DNA from: MED-G105 sp038522945
Lineage (GTDB): Bacteria > Pseudomonadota > Alphaproteobacteria > Caulobacterales > Parvularculaceae
DNA length: 64,000 nucleotides
Reading direction: 5' to 3'
Assembly: GCA_038522945.1 (NCBI GenBank)
Contig: JBCBJV010000002.1
Span: 248,001-312,000 of the forward strand
Each line of letters begins with the position of its first letter. Within the stretch, counting starts at the first letter, position 1. A program made the translations under genes and the position numbers. The notes under the pieces are model-generated. The model was not told the DNA's origin. It saw nothing but the letters and a program-made list of their open reading frames with translations, and did no database searches. Below are positions 26,584-35,340 of the stretch, one piece after another.

Positions 26584-28200
26584 ATGGCGGAAAAGTCTTT
26601 TGCGAACATTCACGAATACACGGTCGGCGAGCTTTCCGGGGCCATCAAACGGACCCTGGAAGATGGATTTGGTTTTGTCCGTGTGCGTGGTGAGCTCGGC
26701 CGGGTGACCCGCGCGGCATCGGGGCACATGTATCTCGATCTGAAGGACGACAAAGCGGTTCTGTCCGGCGTGATGTGGAAGGGCAATGTGGCCCGTGTCT
26801 CCATCAATCCGGAACAAGGCATGGAAGTTGTCGCGAGCGGGCGGATTTCCACTTTTCCGGGCCAATCACGATATCAGTTGATTATCGATTCCCTGGAACC
26901 TGCCGGGGTCGGCGCGTTAATGGCGCTGCTTGAGGAGCGCAAAAAAAAGTTTGCCGCCGAAGGGCTTTTCGATGTGGACCGCAAGAAGCCCCTGCCATTC
27001 CTCCCTGAAATCATTGGAGTTGTAACGTCGCCTTCTGGCGCCGTCATTCGTGATATCCTGCATCGGCTGCGGGATCGTTTTCCGCGCCATGTGCTCGTGT
27101 GGCCGACCCTTGTCCAAGGCAAGGGCGCAGACCAGACCATTGCGGGCGGCATCAAGGGCTTTAATCAGCTAAACCAGGACGGCGCTATTCCGCGTCCGGA
27201 TGTGTTGATTGTGGCGCGCGGCGGCGGCTCCCTTGAAGATTTATGGTGCTTCAATGAAGAAGCGGTGGTGCGCGCGGTTGCGGAAAGTGAGATCCCGGTG
27301 ATCTCTGCGGTCGGTCACGAAACCGATACAACCTTGATCGACTATGTCGCAGACCGGCGCGCGCCAACGCCGACCGCGGCAGCTGAAATGGCGGTCCCGG
27401 TCCGGACCGAACTGCTCAGTGATGTGATCAGTTTGTCTCAACGCCTACTTACGACCCAGGGCCGGGCGATGGACGCGCGACGGAACGAAGTGCGTTCGGC
27501 GGCAAGGGGCCTCGGTCGACCAGAAGACCTGCTTGCGACACCCTCCCAGCGCGTGGATCGCGCGAGCGACCGCCTGACGGCAGCGCTCAAGGCGCGGTCG
27601 GGCGCGCTTCAAACCCGGCTCGCAGCGGTGGGATCCAAGCTCGGCGTGCCGCTTCTTGCAGCCAGTTTGGAGCGGATCCGCAGTCGGACAGCGGCATTGG
27701 CCTCTCGCTTGGACCAGTCCCAAAAGACGGCGTTCGCATCACGCCAACAGGCCCTCAGTGCCACTAGGCTAAGTCCGGTGGTATTGCTCCGGCAGTTCGA
27801 AGAGCGCAGCCGGGACCATGGCCGCCAGTCGGCTCGGTTACTACGATTGGGTCCTGGTCTCGTCAAAGCGCCGGGGGACCGTCTTTCTAAGGCGGGGGGG
27901 CTATTGGAGGCGCTTTCTTACCGCAATGTCTTGGAACGTGGCTTTGCATTGGTGCGGAACGGTGAGGGCGCGGTGATTGCCAGTGCGCAGGGCCCCGCCG
28001 ACGGGCAGACGGCTATGGTCACATTCAAGGATGGTGACAGACAGATTGTTTTTGCAGGGCCTGCCGGGGAAAAAGCTGCGTCCCGGCCCAAGCCAGCAGA
28101 AAAGACCAAGGCAAATTCGCAAAAACAGGGGCAACGACTAGATCCCAAGCGGTCCACTTCTAAAAAAACCGTCCAGACCTCACTATTTGACGAGAACTGA
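26584..28200 (+). CDS. xseA: Exodeoxyribonuclease VII large subunit
   Basis: 538 aa. Catalytic subunit of the single-strand-specific nuclease. Seen: OB-fold N-terminus VGELSGAIKRTLEDGFGFVRVRGELGR, catalytic region GVVTSPSGAVIRDILHRL, ARGGGSLEDLWCFNEE and SAVGHETDTTLIDYVADRRAPTPTAAAE, then a long coiled region that binds XseB. ATG 26584 is preceded by aagga; the upstream frame from 26494 lacks family similarity. The Lys-rich C-terminal tail is low complexity. xseB is not adjacent. Confidence 0.97.
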   Translation: MAEKSFANIHEYTVGELSGAIKRTLEDGFGFVRVRGELGRVTRAASGHMYLDLKDDKAVLSGVMWKGNVARVSINPEQGMEVVASGRISTFPGQSRYQLIIDSLEPAGVGALMALLEERKKKFAAEGLFDVDRKKPLPFLPEIIGVVTSPSGAVIRDILHRLRDRFPRHVLVWPTLVQGKGADQTIAGGIKGFNQLNQDGAIPRPDVLIVARGGGSLEDLWCFNEEAVVRAVAESEIPVISAVGHETDTTLIDYVADRRAPTPTAAAEMAVPVRTELLSDVISLSQRLLTTQGRAMDARRNEVRSAARGLGRPEDLLATPSQRVDRASDRLTAALKARSGALQTRLAAVGSKLGVPLLAASLERIRSRTAALASRLDQSQKTAFASRQQALSATRLSPVVLLRQFEERSRDHGRQSARLLRLGPGLVKAPGDRLSKAGGLLEALSYRNVLERGFALVRNGEGAVIASAQGPADGQTAMVTFKDGDRQIVFAGPAGEKAASRPKPAEKTKANSQKQGQRLDPKRSTSKKTVQTSLFDEN

Positions 28201-28231
28201 CATATCCTGTTGAGGTTTCGCCTGTTCACTT

Positions 28232-28265
28232 GGTCATGAACCGCTTTGGGTCATGAATCGTTTTG
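28232..28265. repeat. Two tandem 17-base units downstream of xseA
   Basis: ggtcatgaaccgctttg (28232-28248) and ggtcatgaatcgttttg (28249-28265) are 15 of 17 identical and adjacent, in the short gap between xseA and the DUF2093 gene. Confidence 0.75.
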
Positions 28266-28312
28266 GGCCTTCAAAGGCGGGACACGGCGTATCAAATTTG
28301 TGAGGCATGCAC

Positions 28313-28531
28313 ATGGTAACGGGCACTGAATTTGAGGATGAGGGCGAGGCCCTCGTTGAGTATCTTGATGCAGAGTTCAATGTGCTGAAGCCTGGACGCT
28401 TTGTGCGTTGTGCGGTAACCGGCCAGAAGATTCCGCTGGAAGCGTTGAAGTATTGGAATGTCGATACCCAGGAGGCCTATGTGGACGCCTCCGCCGCCAT
28501 GACTGGCTTCGGGTACAAAGCAAAATCCTGA
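28313..28531 (+). CDS. DUF2093 domain protein
   Basis: 72 aa, matching a short alphaproteobacterial family: LDAEFNVLKPGRFVRCAVTGQKIPLEALKYWNVDTQEAYVDA, including the conserved CAVTG.IPLE.L.YW core. ATG 28313 has gagg 7 bases upstream; the ATG at 28307 is too close. Function unknown. Members are often found next to xseA or lpxK, as here. Confidence 0.9.
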   Translation: MVTGTEFEDEGEALVEYLDAEFNVLKPGRFVRCAVTGQKIPLEALKYWNVDTQEAYVDASAAMTGFGYKAKS

Positions 28532-28579
28532 CAAAGAGAGTCACTGACAGAGCAAATCCAAGGCGAGGGGTAAAGCCGA

Positions 28580-29701
28580 ATGGCACCGTCAAAGCTGATC
28601 ATTTTCGCTTGCGTTTTGGCCGGGACCGCCTGTGCAGCGACGCCAGGTACGCAAGGCTCTGCTGTCACCGCTAGAGATGATACTGACGTAAAGTCAGAGA
28701 CTGCCGCGCTATTTGCTGATGCGGTGGAAGACGTCTCCACGGCAGCGGATGTATCTGGCACTGATGTGAATGAAGCGGATCTAGGGATTGTCCGCACAAA
28801 CGCTTCGCCCCCCGAAAGCGGTGTTAAACTGGTCGCATTTGAAGAAGCCTCCGTCGATCCGGAGAAACAGCAAGCCTTTGAAGGGGCCATGGCGAGGGCC
28901 ACCGAACGCCAACGGGTTTTTGGCGATGCTGCGCCTTCTTTATCCCTGGACGGACAATTTACGCAAGGCGGTCTTGTCTTTGGTCAAACGAGGCCCGGCG
29001 CAAACGTAACTCTCGATGGCACGGACGTTATGGTCAGTAATGACGGCAAGTTCGTCATCGGGTTTGGACGGGATAGTGATTTGTCGTCGCTTTTGGTGCT
29101 GACGCTTCCCGATGGCGCGGTCGAACGCCGGAGCATTGATATTGAAGACCGGGAGTTCAAAATTCAGCGCATTGACGGCCTCGATCAGTCGAAAGTCTCC
29201 GGTTTTACCGAAGCACAACTCGCTAAAATAAACGAGGACAGCGCCAAAAAGGAAGCAGCCCGCACGAAGACTCAACCGGCAACGGATTGGGCCGCTGGTT
29301 TCGACTGGCCCGTCATAGGCCGCATCAGCAGCGTTTTTGGTTCCCAGCGTATTCTGAATGGCGAGCCAAAAAGACCGCATTCCGGTGTCGACGTCGCGGC
29401 GCCGACGGGTACCACCATTCGCGCGCCAGCCGGTGGTATCGTTCGCCTTGCCGAAACCGACATGTACTTCGAGGGTGGCCTTGTCCTGCTCGACCATGGC
29501 CATTGGCTTGAAAGCGCGTTCCTCCACTTGTCACGGATCGATGTGGCACCGGGTCAACGGGTCGAGAAGGGCGATGTGATTGGCGCTGTGGGGTCGACTG
29601 GCCGGTCCACAGGCCCCCACCTTCACTGGAGCATCAAGTGGCAAGGGGAGCTTGTGGACCCGCAGCTGGTCGTCCCCCCGATGGATCGAAAGTCGCCCTG
29701 A
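28580..29701 (+). CDS. M23-family peptidase (LytM/LAS domain), exported
   Basis: 373 aa. N-terminal signal (MAPSKLIIFACVLAGTACAA). Residues about 60-230 include a beta-rich region (GGLVFGQTRPGANVTLDGTDV) seen in related exported M23 proteins. The C-terminal catalytic domain has WPVIGRISSVFG, the zinc ligands in HSGVD and HLHW, and GDVIGAVGSTGRSTGPHLHW. It likely cleaves peptidoglycan cross-links or regulates an amidase. Lies 48 bases after DUF2093 in the same direction. Confidence 0.93.
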   Translation: MAPSKLIIFACVLAGTACAATPGTQGSAVTARDDTDVKSETAALFADAVEDVSTAADVSGTDVNEADLGIVRTNASPPESGVKLVAFEEASVDPEKQQAFEGAMARATERQRVFGDAAPSLSLDGQFTQGGLVFGQTRPGANVTLDGTDVMVSNDGKFVIGFGRDSDLSSLLVLTLPDGAVERRSIDIEDREFKIQRIDGLDQSKVSGFTEAQLAKINEDSAKKEAARTKTQPATDWAAGFDWPVIGRISSVFGSQRILNGEPKRPHSGVDVAAPTGTTIRAPAGGIVRLAETDMYFEGGLVLLDHGHWLESAFLHLSRIDVAPGQRVEKGDVIGAVGSTGRSTGPHLHWSIKWQGELVDPQLVVPPMDRKSP

Positions 29702-29747
29702 TTAAGGGATCTACCTGAAACCTTGCAAAATTTGTTCGGTTTGTAAT

Positions 29748-29762
29748 TGACAATCATTCTCA
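29748..29762 (+). promoter_or_regulatory. Fur-box-like 7-1-7 palindrome upstream of bfd
   Basis: TGACAAT, C, ATTCTCA: the half sites match as inverted repeats at 6 of 7 positions, the form recognised by Fur. It sits about 45 bases before the bfd start, suitable for iron-dependent repression. Confidence 0.6.
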
Positions 29763-29804
29763 TTCGCGACATGATGGCAAAATAGCTCGTGGGAAATTGC
29801 CTGA

Positions 29805-30002
29805 ATGTACGTTTGTATCTGCAATGCGTTGAAACAAAAGCAGCTGGAAGGCGCAGCGCGTGACGACGCGCGCTCAGTGGCCGAAGTCTTCCGCAAATGC
29901 GGGACTAAGCCCCAGTGCGGTAAATGTTTGCCGGACGTCGCCGACATGATCGACACTGCTCGAAGTGCCGACGCGCCGATTCCGGCCGTTGCAGCTGAAT
30001 AA
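29805..30002 (+). CDS. bfd: Bacterioferritin-associated ferredoxin
   Basis: 65 aa. [2Fe-2S] protein that reduces bacterioferritin so that stored iron can be released. The four ligand cysteines are visible as CIC near the start (MYVCICNALK) and the pair in KPQCGKC. The remaining helical BFD-like fold is of normal length. A Fur-type site in front and bacterioferritin behind agree with this role. Confidence 0.95.
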   Translation: MYVCICNALKQKQLEGAARDDARSVAEVFRKCGTKPQCGKCLPDVADMIDTARSADAPIPAVAAE

Positions 30003-30103
30003 GCTTAACCTCACGCTCCGTTTCTTGAGTGGTCTCGTTTTTCTTTGGTTGGTCTAGGACACCGTCTGACGGGCAGGGGTGGTGAAAATGAGCGCTTTCA
30101 TCC

Positions 30104-30118
30104 TGAGACTGATTATCA
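30104..30118 (+). promoter_or_regulatory. Second Fur-box-like palindrome, upstream of bfr
   Basis: TGAGACT, G, ATTATCA is a 7-1-7 arrangement with 5 of 7 positions symmetric, in the 258-base bfd-bfr gap. It is weaker than the site before bfd but in the expected place. Confidence 0.4.
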
Positions 30119-30260
30119 ATACCTGACTTATTGATTTTATTCTGGCTTTTTTTGCGCAAGTGAAAATCGCTTGCAGATCTATTCCTTGTACTGAAGCGTT
30201 TTGAAGGTATGGTCGCGGCAACGCGATGACGTCATTTGTGATTCTAAAGAGAGGGATAAG

Positions 30261-30743
30261 ATGAAGGGCGATCAGAAAGTCATTGAATATCTGAATAAGG
30301 CGCTGAAGCTGGAGCTTACGACGGTCAACCAGTATTTCCTTCACTCGCGCATTTTGAAGGACTGGGGGCTCAAACGGCTCGCCGCCATTGAGTACGAAGA
30401 GTCAATCGATGAAATGAAGCATGCGGATCATTTAATCGAGCGGATCTTGTTCCTTGAGGGGTTGCCGAATGTCCAGGACCTGGACAAGGTTTATATCGGC
30501 GAGAACGTTAAAGAGATTCTAGAGTGTGACCTGAAGGCGGAACAGCGCGCCCATCCGCTGTACAAAGAAGCGATCGCTTATTTTGAGCAGATCAAAGACT
30601 ATGTAAGCCGGGAGCTCATGGCGAGAATCCTTGAATCTGAAGAAGAGCATATCGATTTCCTCGAGACTCAGCTGGGGTTGATCGATAAAGTAGGCGAAAA
30701 GAACTACATGCAAAGTCAGATGCACAAGGGAGATGAGGGATGA
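30261..30743 (+). CDS. bfr: Bacterioferritin
   Basis: 160 aa. Haem-containing ferritin storing iron. Seen: MKGDQKVIEYLNKAL, ferroxidase ligands Glu18 (LELTTVNQYF), Glu51 and His54 in DEMKHAD with the haem-ligand Met52 in the same motif, and EEEHIDFLE near residue 127. ATG 30261 follows gagaggg. Its stop overlaps the next gene's start in ATGA-type fashion. Confidence 0.97.
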   Translation: MKGDQKVIEYLNKALKLELTTVNQYFLHSRILKDWGLKRLAAIEYEESIDEMKHADHLIERILFLEGLPNVQDLDKVYIGENVKEILECDLKAEQRAHPLYKEAIAYFEQIKDYVSRELMARILESEEEHIDFLETQLGLIDKVGEKNYMQSQMHKGDEG

Positions 30744-31177
30744 TGAGAATGGGCTGGATGAGGGCTGTTGGTGCGGCAACGTTATTGGCGTTCCTGGCAG
30801 CGTGTGGCGCCCAGACAGCCCAATCCCAAACTGATCCGCAAACTGATACCAAGACGGATTCCCAGTCCGATTCCCAGTCCGATTCACTTCCCGCGCCCGA
30901 TGACGGCGAACCTGCTGACGCGGAGCCGGGCGAAACCGGCGGCATGTGTGGCGGCATTGCCGGTATCGCATGTGGTGCGCCCGGCGACTACTGCATGCTT
31001 GAACCTGGCGTGTGCATAAGCATCGCGGACGCGAGCGGCGTGTGCACGCCGAAACCGGAGATGTGTACGCGTGACTACCGGCCTGTGTGTGGTTGCGACG
31101 GCAAGACCTATGGCAATGCCTGTTCTGCGGCAGCTGCTGGTGTAAACGTCGCTGCGGAAGGCGAGTGCGCTGAGTAA
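30740..31177 (+). CDS. Kazal-domain lipoprotein
   Basis: 145 aa. Lipoprotein signal with lipobox LAAC, then a Thr/Asp/Ser/Gln repeat linker (TDPQTDTKTDSQSDSQSDS) and two cysteine-rich parts. The second is a Kazal-type protease-inhibitor domain: CTRDYRPVCGCDGKTYGNAC with a closing Cys in EGEC. Kazal units block serine proteases. ATG 30740 overlaps the bfr stop by 4 bases; ATGs at 30743 and 30749 are alternatives. Translational coupling to bfr is implied but no functional link is known. Confidence 0.9.
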   Translation: MMRMGWMRAVGAATLLAFLAACGAQTAQSQTDPQTDTKTDSQSDSQSDSLPAPDDGEPADAEPGETGGMCGGIAGIACGAPGDYCMLEPGVCISIADASGVCTPKPEMCTRDYRPVCGCDGKTYGNACSAAAAGVNVAAEGECAE

Positions 31178-31178
31178 G

Positions 31179-32162
31179 TTAAGGGTTTGAGCCTTTCTTT
31201 GGCCAGCGACGGTGCAGCCAGAGCCATTGCTCCGGGTGCGCCCTTATCTCGGCTTCGATCGCATCATTGATCAGTTGGGTGAGTGTGGCCACGTCTTTGC
31301 TTGTTTCGCCGGTTGGTGTGAACGAAATCGGCTCACGGATATAAAGATCGAAGTGAGCCCCGCGTCGCCTTACAATGCTCATGGGCACAATCGGCACATT
31401 GAATTTTAATGCGAGCCTGGCAGGCGCCGGGGCTGTCATTGCCTGGCGTCCGAAAAATTCCGCTTCGATACCATCGTTCAGTTTCTGATCCACTAGCATG
31501 GCAAGGGAGCGCCCTTCGCGCAGGGTCTCAATGACGGCACGGCCGCCGCGTTTGCCCTTGGGAATTTGACGCCGGGACATCACCGCCGCCCGGAGGTTAA
31601 TGATCAGCTCGTCAATCAACGGATTGTTAGCAGCTCGATACACAACGCCGTAGTCGAACCCCCATTTATGCACGACTACCGACATGGCTTCCCAGTTCGC
31701 CATGTGGCTGGAAACGAATATGACGGGCGTGCCATTCTCCTTAAAAGCGTCGAGCTGTTCCTGATTGTAGATGGTAATACGCGAGTCTTCCGGGCCAGGG
31801 ATTAGCTTTTCCAAATGGGCCATTTCTGCCGCCGTCCGCCCGAGGTTTTCCCAAACTCCTTTGATGCACTGCCTGATCTTATCCTCGCTCCAGTTCGGAA
31901 AAGCAGCACGCAGATTATTATCCGCTCGCGCCGTAATTGGTTTCAAGAGCGGGCCAACCTGTCTGGTGAAAGTGCCAGCGAGGGATGACGAGGCGTCAAT
32001 TCCGATCAGGCGGAAAAACGCGAACAAGCCACGCATGGCGATGTACTCAACGCGGTGCATCAGTGTGACAGGTCGGTTGGTGCGCCGCTCTGGCAGTTCA
32101 ATCTCTTCTGCCGCATCAATGTGGGTTGCCTCAGCTTGGGACGCTTGCTGGGAAATACTCAT
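31179..32162 (-). CDS. LpxL/HtrB-like lipid A acyltransferase
   Basis: 327 aa. Transfers a secondary acyl chain onto lipid A or its precursor. Seen: an N-terminal amphipathic/TM segment (RGLFAFFRLIG), the catalytic HX4E in SSHMANWEA, RAANNPLIDELI and LVDQKLNDGIEAEFFGR. ATG 32162 overlaps the lpxK stop as ATGA, which fixes the start; an in-frame GTG four codons upstream is less likely. Last gene of the minus-strand lipid A operon. Confidence 0.93.
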   Translation of the reverse strand: MSISQQASQAEATHIDAAEEIELPERRTNRPVTLMHRVEYIAMRGLFAFFRLIGIDASSSLAGTFTRQVGPLLKPITARADNNLRAAFPNWSEDKIRQCIKGVWENLGRTAAEMAHLEKLIPGPEDSRITIYNQEQLDAFKENGTPVIFVSSHMANWEAMSVVVHKWGFDYGVVYRAANNPLIDELIINLRAAVMSRRQIPKGKRGGRAVIETLREGRSLAMLVDQKLNDGIEAEFFGRQAMTAPAPARLALKFNVPIVPMSIVRRRGAHFDLYIREPISFTPTGETSKDVATLTQLINDAIEAEIRAHPEQWLWLHRRWPKKGSNP

Positions 32163-33151
32163 GGGGCGGACCACCCTTCTCCACGATCGATAAACGCCAT
32201 CACGTTCTGAACAAAAGCAGCTTCCTCTTCAAGGGTGATGGTGATCGGCAAGACAGCAATGTCAGCGCGCTCACCTGCCGGTAAACGCATCAGATCTTTT
32301 TCTGTTGTAAGAAGTTGTGCACTTTTGGCTTTGGCTTTCTTGCGCAGCTCTCGGAGTTCTTGAGGCGAAATCCGATGATGGTCCGGGAAGGCCACATTGG
32401 CAACTAAGTCCGCGCCCGCTTGTTTGGCGGTCTGGAAAAACCGCTCTGGATTGGCAATGCCGCAAAACGCGACCACCGGTGTATTCGCGAATGACACCAT
32501 TGAGCTCACATGGGCCCGCCAGGCAGGAGGCGCGGCGATCAATGGATTAGTTCCGTCCAATTGCACCACAAGCCCGGCGCGAGAGGTTGCCATTCTTAAG
32601 GGTTCACGGAGCGGGCCTGCAGGAAATACGTGGCCATTCCCGAAGCTCGCCTTTGTGCCAAGGAGAAGAATGTCCAGATCTCGCTCAACACTGGGGTTTT
32701 GAAATCCGTCATCCATGATGATCAGCTTGGCATCTTTCTCAGTGCAGAGCTTTGCTCCTTCGATCCGCGACTTTGCGACAATAGTTGGAAAGTGTCGGGC
32801 AAGGAGAAGTGCTTCATCACCAACATCCTCCGCACCATGATTGGTCAGATCTACGAGGAGCGGTCCAGGCTCATTGCCACCATAACCTCGTGTCAGAAAA
32901 AAGATCTTTCCGCGCAAGGCCTCGTGTTGCACAAGGATTGCTTTGGCAAGAGCAATAGAAAATGGTGTCTTGCCGGTGCCGCCAAGTGTCACATTCCCAA
33001 TGCAGATGATTTTCGCATTCGCGCGATAGCCCTTTGTATAGCGATGTTTCAGCTGCTGGGCGAGGGTGTAGGCGTGTCCCAAAGGAGAAAGAGCAAGAGC
33101 AATCCCTCGGGCCAGGAGCGCGTCAGATTTCCAGAACCAGGGTTCCTTCAT
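32159..33151 (-). CDS. lpxK: Tetraacyldisaccharide 4'-kinase
   Basis: 330 aa. Phosphorylates the 4' position of the lipid A disaccharide at the inner membrane. Seen: N-terminal MKEPWFWKSDALLARGIALAL, the P-loop GNVTLGGTGKTP (about residues 52-63), LTRGYGGN and DDGFQNPSVERD. Its ATG overlaps the waaA stop as ATGA, so translation is probably coupled. Confidence 0.97.
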   Translation of the reverse strand: MKEPWFWKSDALLARGIALALSPLGHAYTLAQQLKHRYTKGYRANAKIICIGNVTLGGTGKTPFSIALAKAILVQHEALRGKIFFLTRGYGGNEPGPLLVDLTNHGAEDVGDEALLLARHFPTIVAKSRIEGAKLCTEKDAKLIIMDDGFQNPSVERDLDILLLGTKASFGNGHVFPAGPLREPLRMATSRAGLVVQLDGTNPLIAAPPAWRAHVSSMVSFANTPVVAFCGIANPERFFQTAKQAGADLVANVAFPDHHRISPQELRELRKKAKAKSAQLLTTEKDLMRLPAGERADIAVLPITITLEEEAAFVQNVMAFIDRGEGWSAP

Positions 33152-34491
33152 TCCTGGATGGCTCGTGCCGCTTGGCTTAATCGCGCCATGAGGTCCTTGG
33201 CTACATTAGTGAGGACCCGTTCAGCGCTCGCTTCTGCGGCGTTCTTGGCGGTGGTCGCCATGGCGGCGCGGGTTTTTTCATCCCCCAAGAGCCGACGAAC
33301 AGCGGTCGCAAGTTCGCGTTCATTGCGCACCAGCGCCGCCCCGCCTGCCTGGCGCATTTCGCCATATGTCTCTACAAAATTAAATGTATACGGACCATGG
33401 AGGATGGCACATCCAAGCCGCGCAGGCTCAAGAGGATTGTGCCCGCCCTTTTCAACCAAGCTGCCGCCGACAAAAGACACGCTGGAGAGTCGATAGAAGA
33501 GACCAAGTTCTCCTAATGTGTCGGCGATATAAACTTGCGTATCGTCTGTGAGGTCGCCGCCTTCTGAGCGCAACATGCATGTGAGCCCGGCACCGCGGCC
33601 GATTTCGCGCACTGTATCGCCTCGCTCCGGGTGCCGCGGCGCAAGCAGGGTCAACAAATCCGGAAACTCATTGCGCAAGATCTTATGGGCGTCAAAGATG
33701 AACTCTTCCTCACCCGGATGACTGCTGGCGGCGAGCCAAACCGGCCGCGTACCAATGGCGCTGCGCATGGCGGCAAGTTCAGTGTCATCCACCGGCAGGG
33801 CGGGGGCAGAGTTTTTCAAGTTCCCATAAGTGGGAACATCGCGTCCTGAAAGGGTTTGAAGCCGCTCAGCATTCTGATGATCTTGTGCGATGATCACGTC
33901 AAAAGAGTCGAGCAGATAGCGAATCGTCCCGCGCCGCTTGGTCCATGAATCAAATGATTTTGGCGAAACACGGCCATTGACCAACGCCATAGCATCGGTG
34001 CGCGCCCGCGCGCCGAGAATTAAGTTCGGCCAGAACTCTGACTCAACAAAGACCGCAGCATCCGGCTGCCAGTGGTCAAAAAAGCGTTCCACGAATTGTG
34101 GGTGATCGAGCGGAATAAACTGGTGAATTGCCCGCGCAGGCAGGCGTTCCGCCATCAGGCGGGCGGATGTCACGGTGCCTGTTGTCACCAGAAACGAAAG
34201 CGCTGGGCTCAGTTCTGACAGGCGCCGAACCAGCGGGAGCACCGATAGGGATTCCCCGACGCTTGCCCCGTGGATCCACAAGAGCGGGCCTTCCGGGCGG
34301 GTCGCCCCGGCGGTTCCCTGTCGTTCATCGATCCGGTCCGGATCTTCTTTGCCCTTTTTCAATCTTTGGCGCAGCGCCATGCGCGCGACAGGTCCCGCCA
34401 TCCGGCTCGCGGCACGGTAGGCGCGCAGGCTCATGGGCTCTTCGCCGTGATCAGAATTCTGTGCAGCCTCGTGGGCTGGAGTGGACGTCAT
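33148..34491 (-). CDS. waaA: Kdo transferase (3-deoxy-D-manno-octulosonic acid transferase)
   Basis: 447 aa. Adds Kdo to lipid IVA. Seen: LLWIHGASVGES with the catalytic Glu, LVTTGTVTSARLM, FVESEFWPNL, AASSHPGEEE, LLAPRHPERG and the C-terminal GGSLVEKGGHNPLEPA. The N-terminus is about 60 residues longer than in E. coli and lacks an obvious TM anchor. 62 bases downstream of the DUF374 gene. Confidence 0.97.
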   Translation of the reverse strand: MTSTPAHEAAQNSDHGEEPMSLRAYRAASRMAGPVARMALRQRLKKGKEDPDRIDERQGTAGATRPEGPLLWIHGASVGESLSVLPLVRRLSELSPALSFLVTTGTVTSARLMAERLPARAIHQFIPLDHPQFVERFFDHWQPDAAVFVESEFWPNLILGARARTDAMALVNGRVSPKSFDSWTKRRGTIRYLLDSFDVIIAQDHQNAERLQTLSGRDVPTYGNLKNSAPALPVDDTELAAMRSAIGTRPVWLAASSHPGEEEFIFDAHKILRNEFPDLLTLLAPRHPERGDTVREIGRGAGLTCMLRSEGGDLTDDTQVYIADTLGELGLFYRLSSVSFVGGSLVEKGGHNPLEPARLGCAILHGPYTFNFVETYGEMRQAGGAALVRNERELATAVRRLLGDEKTRAAMATTAKNAAEASAERVLTNVAKDLMARLSQAARAIQE

Positions 34492-34553
34492 GGACTACCC
34501 GTGACCTTTTTCAACTTACTCGCTCGAGTTCGCTTTCTAGCCGGGTTGGTGCT

Positions 34554-35273
34554 CTAGGAGGCAATCCCGCAAGCGCGTGCATCGGCAGTTTCTTGCGCCT
34601 CGGCAAGGGCAGATTCAAGTGCCGTCTTTGCTGTTACGATCGCCGCCGCATCCGGATCTGCTCCGATTTCTATTGGTGCCAAGGCGACGAACGCCCCTTT
34701 TGAGAAGGGGAGAGCCAAGTAAAACCGGTCCCACGTATTCAGTCGGCGGTGGCGGGAGGTCGCATAGGCCATCGGCAGAATTTTTGCCCCCGTCTTCGCA
34801 GCCAACCGTAGAATTCCCGGCTGAACGTGTTCCCTTGGGCCTCTTGGTCCGTCCGGGGTCATCCCGATGACACCTCCTTCACCAAGGGCTTCGATCATTT
34901 GAAACAGGGCGGGAGCACCGCTCTTTTCCTTGAATGACTTTTTTGGGTTTGCCGCTGACCCCCGCACAAACCGAATACCAAAGGGCTCAACACCGCGAGC
35001 GATGATTTCGCCATCGCGGTGGGTCGAAATCAGCATGTAAACTGGTCGTTCTGTTAAGGGACGGACCACTGGGACCATTAAGAGCCGGGCGTGCCAGAAG
35101 GCGAGGATATACCCTTTGCTGTCGGCTTCAGCGGCGGAAAGATGCGCCTCACCGATCATCTCCCAGCTTGTGGTCCGGTTCACAAGCCGGATATAGGCGG
35201 TGATCAGCCATGACGCGATGGCGACCGCAAAGGGGCTCCTGAGGGAATTTTTGAAGATTTTTCCGAATGGCAT
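34554..35273 (-). CDS. DUF374 lysophospholipid acyltransferase-family protein
   Basis: 239 aa. Belongs to the acyltransferase-like DUF374 family that sits beside waaA and lpxK in alphaproteobacteria. Seen: an N-terminal hydrophobic segment, LAFWHARLLMVP, STHRDGEIIARG, RGSAANPKKS and GVIGMTPDGPRGPRE. Likely active on a lipid A or phospholipid intermediate. Divergent from the exporter gene with a 67-base gap that must hold both promoters. Confidence 0.92.
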   Translation of the reverse strand: MPFGKIFKNSLRSPFAVAIASWLITAYIRLVNRTTSWEMIGEAHLSAAEADSKGYILAFWHARLLMVPVVRPLTERPVYMLISTHRDGEIIARGVEPFGIRFVRGSAANPKKSFKEKSGAPALFQMIEALGEGGVIGMTPDGPRGPREHVQPGILRLAAKTGAKILPMAYATSRHRRLNTWDRFYLALPFSKGAFVALAPIEIGADPDAAAIVTAKTALESALAEAQETADARACGIAS

Positions 35274-35340
35274 TATGCGACAATTATCTCACTGGCGCAG
35301 CAGATTGCTCACGCGCCGATGCGCGTAGAAAGCTGATCTC

